In this document: positions 8,000-17,034 of the stretch, piece after piece
Numbering within the stretch: the first letter of the stretch is position 1
Layout of the letters: every line of letters begins with the position of its first letter
DNA from: Phyllobacterium zundukense
GTDB taxonomy: Bacteria; Pseudomonadota; Alphaproteobacteria; Rhizobiales; Rhizobiaceae
Assembly: GCF_025452195.1 (NCBI RefSeq)
Contig: NZ_CP104973.1
Span: forward strand, 1,612,001 to 1,676,000
DNA: 64,000 nucleotides
Reading direction: 5' to 3'
The notes under the pieces: model-generated
Databases searched by the model: none
What the model saw: only the letters and a program-made list of their open reading frames with translations
What the model was told of the DNA's origin: nothing
Made by a program: the position numbers and the translations under genes

Positions 8000-8948
8000 T
8001 GTGGAACCTCAACAGGTTGTCCCGATCCAGGCCGAGACGGCTGATAGGTGGTTTTGATCCTAAACTGCCGTGCGGCCTGTGCCAATTGTAGCGATGAAGC
8101 CAGTGCGGCAGCTCCTCCGTGCGTTCTTGAGAGTTGTTGTAAGCACGAGCGTAAGCCCATTCGCGTAGGCTCGTCTGAATGAAGCGTTCGGCCTTACCAT
8201 TGGTCTTAGGCGTGTATGGTCTTGTGAAGACTTGACGCAAGCCCAGACGTTTGCAGGCTGTGCGGAAAGCCTTTGACCGGTAGCATGACCCGTTGTCGGT
8301 CATCACGCGCTCGATACAGATACCCAGCTTCGCATAGTAGGCGACGGCAGCCTCCAGGAAGGCAACGGCGCTCTCTTTGCGCTCATCTGGCATGACCTGC
8401 ACAAAAGCGACCCGCGAAGCGTCATCAATGCAGACGTGGACGAACTCCCAGCCGATGCCCAGATGGCGGTTGACAACGCCCGTTTGCCGTCCGGTGATGC
8501 GGTGTCCCACCGAGCCAATACGGCCAAGCTTCTTAATGTCGAGATGAATGAGTTCGCCCGGATGTTCCCGTTCATAGCGGCGCACGGGTTCGGGATCCAG
8601 GGCGCTCAGTTTGTTGAGGCCCAACCGGCGCAGAACACGGCTGACAGTTGCCGGCGAGACGCCGACCTCGGCAGCGATCTGCTTGCCTGTCCAACGCTGG
8701 CGGCGTAACCGCTCAATCGTCCCGACAATGGCTTCAGGGGTCGGCCGGCGCAAGCGATGTGGTCGCGACGAACGATCCTCCAGTCCGCTCAAGCCCTCGC
8801 GGCGATACCGATCGACCCATTTGCGCACCGTCCGCGGGCACACGCCTGCGGCTTCGGCAACGGCCTGCGGCGTCTGCCCGCCCTCGACCTGGCTCACAAT
8901 TCGCTCTCGACCATACCGCGTAAGACGGGCATTCTTGTGGATGTTCAT
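7995..8948 (-). CDS. IS481-family transposase
   Basis: 317 residues from ATG 8948, with GGAGGA 5 bases upstream; a start 12 bases earlier is less well placed. Residues 10-60 form a helix-turn-helix (QAVAEAAGVCPRTVRKWVDRY) and a second HTH follows (IAAEVGVSPATVSRVL). The RNase-H-like integrase core has D137 (LIHLDIKKL), D218 (VMTDNGSCY) and E254 (NGKAERFIQ), the DDE triad. It cuts and joins the IS ends. The coding frame runs past the inverted repeat: the final TAG is supplied by the duplicated target site, so the element itself has no stop codon. Confidence 0.93.
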   Translation of the reverse strand: MNIHKNARLTRYGRERIVSQVEGGQTPQAVAEAAGVCPRTVRKWVDRYRREGLSGLEDRSSRPHRLRRPTPEAIVGTIERLRRQRWTGKQIAAEVGVSPATVSRVLRRLGLNKLSALDPEPVRRYEREHPGELIHLDIKKLGRIGSVGHRITGRQTGVVNRHLGIGWEFVHVCIDDASRVAFVQVMPDERKESAVAFLEAAVAYYAKLGICIERVMTDNGSCYRSKAFRTACKRLGLRQVFTRPYTPKTNGKAERFIQTSLREWAYARAYNNSQERTEELPHWLHRYNWHRPHGSLGSKPPISRLGLDRDNLLRFHS

Positions 8949-9031
8949 CCGGTCCTCCAAGAGTCACTGAAGCTTCGACAACCTCAGTCTCCCCGGTTTG
9001 GACCGGATGGACAACCTATTGAAAGCTCACA
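8000..9031 (-). mobile_element. IS481-family insertion sequence, 1032 bp, complete
   Basis: The element is bounded by imperfect terminal inverted repeats of 23 bp (8000-8022 and 9009-9031), both beginning TGTG and ending GGTTGTCC, with 17 of 23 positions equal. It is flanked by NCTAGN-type 6-mers (GCTAGC, ACTAGC). The single transposase gene fills it on the minus strand. The size is normal for IS481. It appears structurally intact and may be mobile. It inserted in the debris of an L,D-transpeptidase gene. Confidence 0.85.
9009..9031. repeat. Right terminal inverted repeat of the IS481 element
   Basis: Read on the minus strand it begins TGTGAGCTTTCAATAGG and continues TTGTCC, matching the left repeat at 8000-8022 (TGTGGAACCTCAACAGG, then TTGTCC) at 17 of 23 positions. 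It is followed by the right target copy ACTAGC at 9032-9037. Confidence 0.7.
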
Positions 9032-9037
9032 ACTAGC

Positions 9038-9180
9038 TCAGTTCGTCAGTCGAACACAGCCATGCGACCCGACTTGTTGATAAGCTCGGGATCAGGCATT
9101 CCATGAATGCCGTAGGTCGGCTCGGTTAGATCGATCCAGACACTTCCGACCGGGCCATTTTGCAGATTTTGACCCTGGTT
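9038..9180 (-). pseudogene. L,D-transpeptidase (YkuD) catalytic-domain remnant
   Basis: On the minus strand one frame reads NGPVGSVWIDLTEPTYGIHG followed by MPDPELINKSG, the YkuD core strand of peptidoglycan L,D-transpeptidases. The catalytic motif HGCVRLTN follows at 9041-9064 but in the next frame, so a frameshift lies between. The sequence ends at the right edge of the IS481 element and does not resume on its left side. Both the start and the C-terminus are missing. The gene once encoded an enzyme that cross-links peptidoglycan; it is now inactive. Confidence 0.65.
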
Positions 9181-9634
9181 GCACAAAGTTACTTTTATTG
9201 TTGTTTCTAATCAGAAAGACTCATTGACAATAGGGGTTTCCCCTTGATCGGCATTCGCCATTTTCCGGCAGATTCCCCACTATCTCTTTGATGTTATTGT
9301 ATTATTTTTGAGGCTAACATTGACCCCATCCACCTCAGCAAACTGAATGATCATCAAAAAATAGGAATGTGCTGTCATTTGCATCTTTCGATTTACATAA
9401 GTACTGTGTGATGGGCACGCTGAACAATCGCTGGCTGCTCGGAGTATCAATCAACCGTTGGTATTTGATTGCGCTGCGATAGCTGCGCCCTGATGTCCAA
9501 TTCTGAACATGGTCGTTGTCACAATCGATGAGGTTGCTGGTCTATTATTGTTGCCTTGGTGCAACGGGAGTCGTCACGTCTTTGACGCGCATATGTTGTG
9601 ATCTGGAGAGGGGCATTTATTCTCTCAATAAGGC
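9181..9634. other. Non-coding AT-rich stretch between IS debris and AraC pseudogene
   Basis: No frame here looks protein-like. Base composition is clearly more AT-rich than the surroundings (for example TTGATGTTATTGTATTATTT near 9289). It probably contains the promoter of the AraC-type gene; I see no RNA gene or repeat. Confidence 0.4.
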
Positions 9635-10574
9635 GTGTTTTATGGACACGCTGGAAATGAATGGCTTTGTGCGATGAATGGTCCGCATAATCACAACCTT
9701 GTGGAGTTGGACTTGAACTGCGAAGCAGGGATGCTGTCCGCGATTCCGAACAAAGTCGGGCCGAGATTGGAAACGCCGATGGGAGGCGTAATTGATGTTT
9801 CCCGGCCTCCCGGCTCGCTGACATTTCATACCAATGCGGAATTCGCTACGGTAATTCTGGCGCCGTCACCCAATATGGAAGCGGCCTTTGCAAACGATCG
9901 TTTGCAAACGTTCGACGCTGCCGTCGGAATGCTGGTTGTCAATCCATCCAATGTCGACCGGACGCTGAAATGGTCAACGACGAAAAGGAATGCAGCAATT
10001 GCCTTTGGCGCGACTGCCTATTCGGACCTTGCGTCATCCGAACTCGAAGGAGCCAGCTGGGAACTGCGGCCGCCAAAATTCGGGCACATCGATCTGCGGG
10101 CGCTGCGGCTCGCAAAAGCTATGGCCAGCGAAGTCTCTGCCTCCACTAGTAATCCATTGTATCTCGATGCCCTTCTTACGGTGTTTGGTATTCCATCTTC
10201 TGAGACACTATTCGAACGCCAAACTGCACTTGAAGGCTACCGCGTCCCGACGGCTGTCGGGACAAACGTCGAAGCGGACAGTGGAGTATATGAATGAAAA
10301 CATGTCCGAGAACCTGTCGATCAACGATCTTGCTCGAATCTCCCGCATGTCTCCCAGTCATTTTATTCGGGCATTCACGCTGACGTTTGGCATGCCGCCA
10401 CACCAGTATCTTGTAAATCTGCGCCTGAAAATGGCCGAAAAGCAGCTCATTGAAACAAAGCTTCCAATTTCAGATATTGCATTTCAAACCGGGTTTTCGA
10501 GCCAAAGTCATCTGACAAATACAATGAAACGTTTCAAGCAGTTAACCCCAGGCAAGATCAGATCTGCCAGCTAA
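9635..10574 (+). pseudogene. AraC-family regulator split by a one-base frameshift
   Basis: The first frame (9635-10195) gives an AraC sensor domain ending LYLDALLTVFGI. The continuation HLLRHYSNAKL and the DNA-binding domain (MNENMSENLSINDLARISRM, SPSHFIRAFTLTFG, PHQYLVNLRLKMAEKQL, ISDIAFQTGFSSQSHLTNTM, TPGKIR) lie in the next frame up to 10574. Removing one C at 10193-10194 joins them as GIHLLRHYS, the family wording, so a single-base insertion explains the break. The two helix-turn-helix motifs are intact. The start is uncertain: GTG 9635 is the first in-frame candidate. If the lesion is a sequencing error the gene is a full regulator of about 310 residues. Confidence 0.75.
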
Positions 10575-10978
10575 TGGCGACAATCTATTTTGTTGGTTGA
10601 GCCTTGGCCAGCGCAATCCAAGCCAGGCAGCTATACCACCTGCCAATACTTGATCATCAATTTCGATAGATGTTCATTTAAGCCAACAATACGCAGAGGC
10701 GAGAATAATATTTCAAAAAATGAAGTAAACATATCTTTTTTATTGGCCTAAATCATATTGTAAAAAGCGCGATCCTGTAAAGTTGGGCAATTTCGTGATA
10801 TATTTTTGTCAAAAATTGTGTTGTCAATCCTGCATTGCGAAGCGGAGTGCGACATATCTTGTCACTGGTGGAAACTCAATTCGGGACATTCCGTAAACGT
10901 TTATGGCCGATGGCCCAAGACGGCATAACCCGAAACCTTCGCACCGGAATCAGCCGGCCAGGCAATCGGAAGCCGACC
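10575..10978. other. AT-rich intergenic region before the autotransporter cluster
   Basis: About 400 bases without a convincing gene, with runs such as ATATCTTTTTTATTGG and TTTTTGTCAAAAATTGTG near 10730-10820. It presumably holds the promoter of the envelope cluster. No repeat or RNA gene was recognised. Confidence 0.35.
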
Positions 10979-11431
10979 ATGTCCGATCTATCCCAATCCC
11001 TTGTCGATGAACTTAATCAAAGAATAAGCGCCGTCTTGGTATCGCTGGAGAAGCGCCAACAGATGGCGTTGCCCGATCCCCGATGCGATCTGCTGCTCGC
11101 AACCTATGTGTTCGGCCTGACGACTCCTTTCTACGAAGACGAGCCGCCAGAACAGCATCTCGAAGCGATCCGAAACTATCTTGTTCGTGTGATGCCGTCC
11201 GACCGGGTGGCGCAAGCGCTGCTGGCGACACCCGGCGACGGGGACGACTGGTATACGAGCGCTCTCGATCCCATCGAGGCGATCGGCCGCAAGGATGGGC
11301 GCACGCTTTTCATTCGATACGTTGGTGCCGACGGCACCGCCGCAATTCAGACCAAATACTCTGCACCGGAAATGAATGGCGGTTTCAGAGAAGAACCAGC
11401 CGTGACCGATTTGAAAGGGACTGCCAAATGA
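10979..11431 (+). CDS. Hypothetical protein coupled to the YadA-type adhesin gene
   Basis: 150 residues from ATG 10979 (MSDLSQSLVDELNQRISAVL), preceded by GGAAG. It has no signal peptide or membrane helix, is rich in acidic residues, and begins with an amphipathic helix that could form a coiled coil. Its stop overlaps the start of the autotransporter gene as ATGA, so the two are translated together. I do not recognise a family; the context suggests an accessory or regulatory partner of the adhesin, which is only inference. Confidence 0.65.
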   Translation: MSDLSQSLVDELNQRISAVLVSLEKRQQMALPDPRCDLLLATYVFGLTTPFYEDEPPEQHLEAIRNYLVRVMPSDRVAQALLATPGDGDDWYTSALDPIEAIGRKDGRTLFIRYVGADGTAAIQTKYSAPEMNGGFREEPAVTDLKGTAK

Positions 11432-14400
11432 CGCATTTGCCAAGTGTGACTGCTTTCCGTCAGATCGCCCGCTTCACGGCAAATTGGGTGCCAGGGGCAC
11501 TCGAAGACAACCGCTCCCTGCGCCGGCGTCTGATGGCGGCCTTGCGCAGGGCGCATCGTGTGCTCGGCATGCGCCGCAAAGGTCTGGGGCTTGGCATGCT
11601 GGGCGGCGGCAGGATGCTGGCGGCAGCATTGGGCGTGATCGCCTTCGGGGGCATAGCGACGCCGGCATTGGCGCAATATCAGGCTGGCGGCGGTTCGGCG
11701 ACAGTCAGCGAATCCATGGCGATAGGAAACGGCGCGAGCGCCACCAACGTCTGGGCCATAGCGATCGGCTTCCAGTCCGTTTCGTCGGCCCAATACTCGG
11801 TGGCTCTCGGCCGGACTGCGTCAGCGACAGGCCCAGGCGGCGCCGTGGCAATCGGCAGCGGCACGATCTCAAACAACGTCAATTCGGTCGCGCTCGGCGT
11901 CAACGCCAGTGCCATCGCAGCCGGCAGCAACGCCTTGGGAACCTTCTCCACGGCGTCGGGCGGGAACTCCACCGCCGTCGGTACCGGCACCACAGCCAGC
12001 GGCGGCTCGAGCTTCGCCGGCGGCTGGGGATCCATTGCCAGCGGGCTGCGTTCCGCAGCATTGGGATTCCAGGCAAACTCCTCGGGGGTGGACTCGATTG
12101 CCCAAGGTAACAATGCCGCCGCAAGCAATCAGAATGCCGTAGCTATCGGCTTCCAGACGATCGCATCGGGGATCAACTCCGTCTCTCTCGGCTCGCGCAC
12201 TGCACCGGGAGCGGGTGCTCTTGGGCAAAGCGCCATCGCCATAGGCACGGATGTGACGGCGTCCGCGAACGACGCACTTGCCGTCGGACGCGCAAGCCAG
12301 GCGACGGCAGCCAGCGCCATTGCGGTCGGCGTCAACTCCGGTGCCAGTGCAGCCGGCAGCACCGCACTCGGCAACGGCGCCAGAACCAGCGCCCTGAATG
12401 CCGTCGCTGTCGGCGCCGGGACGAGGGCGTCCGGGATAAACTCGGTCTATGTCGGCTCGTCCAGTTTTGCGACAAGCGCCAGTGGTCAGAGCGCTATCGG
12501 CATCGGCACGGACGTGACGGCGTCCGGGAACGATGCCATTGCGATGGGGCGCGAAAGCGGGGCGACTGGGACCAACGCCATCGCGGTTGGCCTGCAGTCT
12601 TTTGCTGACACCGCCGACGCCGTCGCCATCGGCACCGGTGCGTTTGCGACAGGCGGCAAGGCGGTCGCCATCGGCGCGGGAAACGTCGCCTATGGCGACG
12701 GCGCGGTCGCGATCGGCGATCCAAGCTACGCCAGCGGCACCGGCGCCTTCACCGGCGGCGCGAATAACATCGCCAATGCCGACGGCACGGCGAGCGCCAC
12801 CGCCGCCAATGCGGCCAACGGCGTGGTCGCCATCGGCAACAACAATGTTGCGATCGGCCAGGGCTCCGTGGCGCTCGGCAACTTCAGCCGCGCGGGCGCC
12901 GCGGGCGCGGTCGCCTTCGGCGATACAGCAGTGGCGAACAATGCCGACGATGTCGCTCTGGGCTCGGGCTCGGTCACCTCGGTGGCTATCGGCACGCCCA
13001 GCGCAGTAATCAACGGCACGACCTACGCCTTTGAAGGAACCACTCCGATCTCCACGGTCAGCATCGGTGCGGCCGGTGCTGAACGCACCATCACCAACCT
13101 GGCGGCGGGCCGGATCAGTGCGACGTCGACCGATGCGATCAACGGGTCGCAGCTCTTCGCCACCAACAGCGCTGTCGACAGTCTTGGTGCGACGATCAAC
13201 AATATCAACGATGGCGGTGGCATCAAATATTTCCACGCCAACTCGACGCTCGCAGATTCCACCGCGACGGGGGCAGATTCTGTAGCAATCGGCCCGGTAT
13301 CCACCGCAACGGGCGCTGGCTCGGTATCAGTCGGTAATGGCGCCACCGCGACCAATGCGAATGATGTGGCGCTTGGCTCCGGTAGTCAGACCGCAGTTGC
13401 GGTCGCCACCCCCGGGACCACGATCAATGGCGTCAACTATACTTTCGCCGGTACAAATCCGACTTCGACCGTCAGTGTTGGTGCGGTCGGCGCTGAACGT
13501 ACCGTTACCAACGTGGCCGCGGGCCAGGTCAACGGAGGGTCGACCGACGCGATCAACGGATCACAGCTCTTTGCGACAATCCAGTCGATCGACGCCGTGT
13601 CGGGTCAGCTTACGCACTATTACAGCTACAATGACGGGGGCACTCAGCAGGCAAACTATGCCAATGATGGCGCGACCGGAATCAACTCATTGGCGGCAGG
13701 CGTTGCCGCATCGTCCACCGCAGCAGAGTCTCTTGCCTTGGGTTATAACACCCAGGCAACCGTGCTCGGCGGCGTAGCGATCGGCGCAGGGTCGATATCG
13801 GACCGTGCCCTCGCACCGGCGACGGGCACGATTGGAACCTTTATCCCCTTCAATACCACCGATCTTACCTTACTTGGTGCCGTCTCGGTCGGAAACGCCA
13901 CCGGTTATCGCCAGATCACCAATGTGGCCGATGGCACCGAGGATAGCGATGCCGTTACCATTCGCCAACTTACCGGCGCGCTCAGCTCGTTCGCGACCAC
14001 GACGACGAGGTACTTCCACGCCAACTCCATCCTGGCGGATTCGCTCGCGGTTGGAACCGATTCTGTGGCAGTAGGCCCATCGACAGTCGTCAACGGCGAC
14101 AATGGCATCGGCATCGGCAACGGTGCACTCGTCCAGCAAACTGCTCCGGGCGGCATCGCCATCGGCCAGAACGCAGCGGTCAGTTTCGCAGACTCGGTGG
14201 CTCTTGGTACCAATGCTCAGGCGAACGGCATCCAGTCGATGGCACTCGGTGCCGGGGCTTCGACTACCTTTGCAACCAACGTTGCGCTTGGAGCGGGAGC
14301 GCAGGCCACCGCACAGGCCGGGGATGTGGCACTGGGTGCCGGTTCGACCACGTCGAGCGCGGTCGCAACGACCAGCACCACTATAAACGGGACGACTTAT

Positions 14401-15097
14401 AACTTTGCCGGTACCAATCCTACTTCGACAGTGAGTGTCGGCAGTGCCGGTGCGGAGCGTACAATCACCAATGTGGCTGCGGGCCAGATAACTGCAACGT
14501 CGACCGATGCCATCAATGGCAGCCAGCTCTACGCAACGAACCAGTCGATCGAAGCGCTCACGACCGGCATTGGTAATCTTGGAGACTCGGCGGTCCGACA
14601 AACCAGATGGCACGAAGTCGAACACAATCACGCTCCAGGGCGGTGATCCCGGCGCGCCGGTTCTGATCAGCAATGTTGCCGCCGGTGTCAGCAATACGGA
14701 TGCAGTGAATGTCAAGCAGCTGAATGATGGGATGGCCACGACACTGACAGATTCCAAATCCTATACCGACCAGGTCGGCGCGACGACCCTCAGCAGCGCC
14801 AACGCCTACGCCGACTCCAAGTTCGGTCAGCTCAGTAACGATATCGGTGAGGTTCGCAGTGAGGCCCGAGGGGCGGCTGCGATCGGCTTGGCTGCGGCAT
14901 CTCTGCGCTATGACGATCGTCCCGGCAAACTCAGTGTCTCGATGGGCGGCGGTTACTGGCGCAACGAAGGTGCATTGGCCTTCGGTGCGGGCTACACCAG
15001 CGAGAACGGACGCGTGCGTGCCAATCTGTCTGGTGCCACAACAGGCGGCAATGTTGGCGTTGGCGCCGGCATCAGCATCAGCCTTACCCTGAACTGA
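11428..15097 (+). pseudogene. Trimeric autotransporter adhesin (YadA/BadA type), frameshifted before the membrane anchor
   Basis: The frame opens at ATG 11428. Residues 1-70 are an arginine-rich extension, then a hydrophobic signal core with a cleavage-like ATPALA/QYQ. About 450 residues follow of YadA-head repeats (AIGNGA, SVALG, AIAVG types, 14-16 residues each), then three neck/stalk units reading TVSVGAAGAERTITN and STDAINGSQLFATN, near 13050-13180, 13465-13590 and 14430-14540. Frame 1 stops at 14646, but the C-terminal stalk and the YadA anchor (ARGAAAIGLAAASLRYDDRP, then four strands ending ISISLTLN) lie in the next frame from about 14597 to 15097. GDSAVR meets SDKPDGTK without the usual RYD, so about 5 bases may be missing near 14597. 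As read, the passenger could not be exported or anchored. An intact version would be a surface adhesin of about 1220 residues. Confidence 0.85.
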
Positions 15098-15110
15098 GAC
15101 GCCTGACAAA

Positions 15111-15671
15111 GTGCTGCGAGAAAAGTCTTCGACAATAGTGAAGGTCCTGGTTTGCCTGCTCATCACAGGTAACCAGGCCGCGGCAGGAGGCTATAAAATC
15201 AAACCATCGGACGTTTTGGTGCCGCAAGACGTGCCCATGGGCAAGTATCGCCGGATCACCCAACCCTTTGAGAACTGGATTCTCATTTGTGACGAGAACC
15301 TGAAGACCAGACGCAAAGTGTGCAACATCAGCCAGACCTTTACCGATGAGACAGGAGCGCAGGTGTTCAGCTGGTCGCTGGCAGCAAATGTTGACGGTAA
15401 ACCCTTCATGATCTTGCGAGTGCCGCCGGCAATCGGCCCGGGCAGCAAGATTTCGTTGAGGCTTGGCGGAATGGACCGCGACGTGGATGTCGACGTCAAG
15501 GCTTGCGACGCGTCGGTCTGTATTGGTTATCAGCCTGTCGGTCCGATCCTGCGCCAAGAGATTGTTAAAGAGACGACGGCCCGGGTTTCTTATTCGATGG
15601 GCGTGGGACAAGACGTCAGCATCGATGCCCCATTCAAAGGACTTGCGGCTGCCCTGTCCGCAATCAAATAG
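15111..15671 (+). CDS. Invasion-associated locus B (IalB) family protein
   Basis: 186 residues from GTG 15111, 13 bases after the adhesin stop. The N-terminus is a signal peptide (VKVLVCLLITGNQAAAGG). The mature part has the IalB layout: FENWILICDENLKTRRKVCN, a paired-cysteine strand, then QTFTDETGAQVFSWSLA, ILRVPPAIGPGS and a late cysteine pair (ACDASVC). IalB proteins are periplasmic or outer-membrane associated; the Bartonella member is needed for erythrocyte invasion, and free-living rhizobia carry many. Position after the YadA-type gene suggests a shared envelope or host-contact role. Confidence 0.82.
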   Translation: MLREKSSTIVKVLVCLLITGNQAAAGGYKIKPSDVLVPQDVPMGKYRRITQPFENWILICDENLKTRRKVCNISQTFTDETGAQVFSWSLAANVDGKPFMILRVPPAIGPGSKISLRLGGMDRDVDVDVKACDASVCIGYQPVGPILRQEIVKETTARVSYSMGVGQDVSIDAPFKGLAAALSAIK

Positions 15672-15686
15672 CGAAAGAATGGCAAG

Positions 15687-16355
15687 TTGACCAAGCAATC
15701 AATCAATGATCGGATACTATCCCGTTCGCAAGACACGATAAACGCGGAAGCGCAGGCTGGCTCAGGTTCACAGCTCGTGCGGCGGATCACATTATTCTGC
15801 AGCATCGGTGCTTTTCTGGCGGCCGGGACGGCACTGGCTTTTCAAATCAGTCCACACATTGGTGCGTTCTTATTTACTGAAGCGACTGCCCAGTCCCAAG
15901 CTCCTCAAAGCGCCAAAGCCGATACACCATTCCAGGAACATATCAGCCAGGCAGGCATCCGCGCCTGTGCCAATCTTTTCCCGGTGCTCGGTCAAGCGCT
16001 GACCTTCGGCTCGACCTATGCCGTCAACACCCAATGGAACAAAACCTCTCCCGATGCACATTCCGTGCAAGCCGTTGCAGGGATGAGCTACAACACGCCT
16101 GAGTATAAGGAGCAAGCAGCTGGCGTTGTCGTTGCCTCACCGATGGCCACCGGTTGCGAGGGGACCTTTGTCCGCGTGGCACCGTTTCAAAAGCCCTGCA
16201 AGGAAGTAATCGCAACCCTGCCACAGGGAAGCACACTCGCTGAAACGCTGTCCGGAACGCCTTTATACAATCTGGCAAATGATTCCGGTCAAGCTCTGCT
16301 GATCTCCTCCGGGACCTCGTGCGTCGTTGTTTCCATGGGGAGTTTGGCAGGATGA
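15687..16355 (+). CDS. Uncharacterised membrane-anchored or exported protein
   Basis: 222 residues from a TTG start at 15687. After a charged 30-residue N-terminus a single hydrophobic segment (ITLFCSIGAFLAAGTALAF) serves as an uncleaved anchor or signal, and the rest would be periplasmic. That part contains four cysteines (RACANLF, GCEGTF, PCKEV, SCVVV) that could form two disulfides. Its last bases overlap the next start as ATGA. I do not recognise a family; the neighbours suggest a cell-envelope role. Confidence 0.6.
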   Translation: MTKQSINDRILSRSQDTINAEAQAGSGSQLVRRITLFCSIGAFLAAGTALAFQISPHIGAFLFTEATAQSQAPQSAKADTPFQEHISQAGIRACANLFPVLGQALTFGSTYAVNTQWNKTSPDAHSVQAVAGMSYNTPEYKEQAAGVVVASPMATGCEGTFVRVAPFQKPCKEVIATLPQGSTLAETLSGTPLYNLANDSGQALLISSGTSCVVVSMGSLAG

Positions 16356-16885
16356 CAACGACGTATCGTTCTCGCATAGCAACCCCCAGACAATGGAGCG
16401 TTCGTATGTATGGCAACCGTATCCTTTCGATTGGACTGCTCTCAATAGTCATTGGCCTTTCTCCCGGCAGCCGTGCCGCCGATATGCCTGACCCCGAGTC
16501 AATTCCGGAGCCGACGGTCGCAGAGAAAGGGATCTGGGGCGCGATCGCCTATTCCACAACGGATAATCGACACGGTTTTTTTTGGGGAGCGGACAAGCGA
16601 GACGAGGCGGAGGATATTGCCCTCAAACACTGCAATAATGCGGATGGAAAGAACTGCAAGGTCGTTACGGTATTCCGTAATCATCGTCACTGGAAAGACG
16701 ATGACGACAGCGGCTTTCCTTATGAGCACTGCGCCGCCTTGTCTGTAGGCAAACCCACAGCTGGTGGAAGCTCGCCCTGGGGAGCTGCTTCGGAAGAGAC
16801 GCGACAGAAGGCAGAGGAAAAGGCGACCAATCTCTGCGGAGGTGAGGGGCAGGAGTGCAAGATTCGCGAGTGGGTCTGTACCTGA
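16352..16885 (+). CDS. DUF4189 domain protein, exported
   Basis: 177 residues from ATG 16352, which overlaps the preceding stop as ATGA; ATG 16406 (MYGNRILSIG), with its own GGAG, is an equally good start and puts the signal peptide first. The signal core is ILSIGLLSIVIGLSPGSRAA. The mature part has the DUF4189 pattern: GAIAYSTTDNRHGFFWG, AEDIALKHCNNADGKNCKVV, then a second half with CAALSVG and AEEKATNLCGGEGQECKI, where paired cysteines recur. DUF4189 proteins are small secreted or periplasmic proteins of unknown function. This is the last gene of the envelope cluster. Confidence 0.75.
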   Translation: MTTTYRSRIATPRQWSVRMYGNRILSIGLLSIVIGLSPGSRAADMPDPESIPEPTVAEKGIWGAIAYSTTDNRHGFFWGADKRDEAEDIALKHCNNADGKNCKVVTVFRNHRHWKDDDDSGFPYEHCAALSVGKPTAGGSSPWGAASEETRQKAEEKATNLCGGEGQECKIREWVCT

Positions 16886-17034
16886 CGTCTATTGTCGAGA
16901 GAACGGGACAGGACAAGTCACGCCAATTGAGGGCTTAGAATTAAAAAGGGCTCGGTTGCGAGTTTTACAGGTTCGTCGACCGGCTCGGAGTGCGGCTGTT
17001 GAACCGAGCGACTGCCACGCCTCTTTTTTCCATT

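Noticed and set aside
11869..13236. A 455-codon open frame on the minus strand inside the adhesin gene
   Set aside because: It is antisense to the repetitive head region; its Gly/Asp/Arg-rich composition mirrors the repeats and it has no ribosome site or domain.
12000..14500. A CRISPR-like or tandem-repeat array
   Set aside because: The periodicity comes from YadA head repeats of 14-16 residues in a coding frame; there are no identical repeats with unique spacers.
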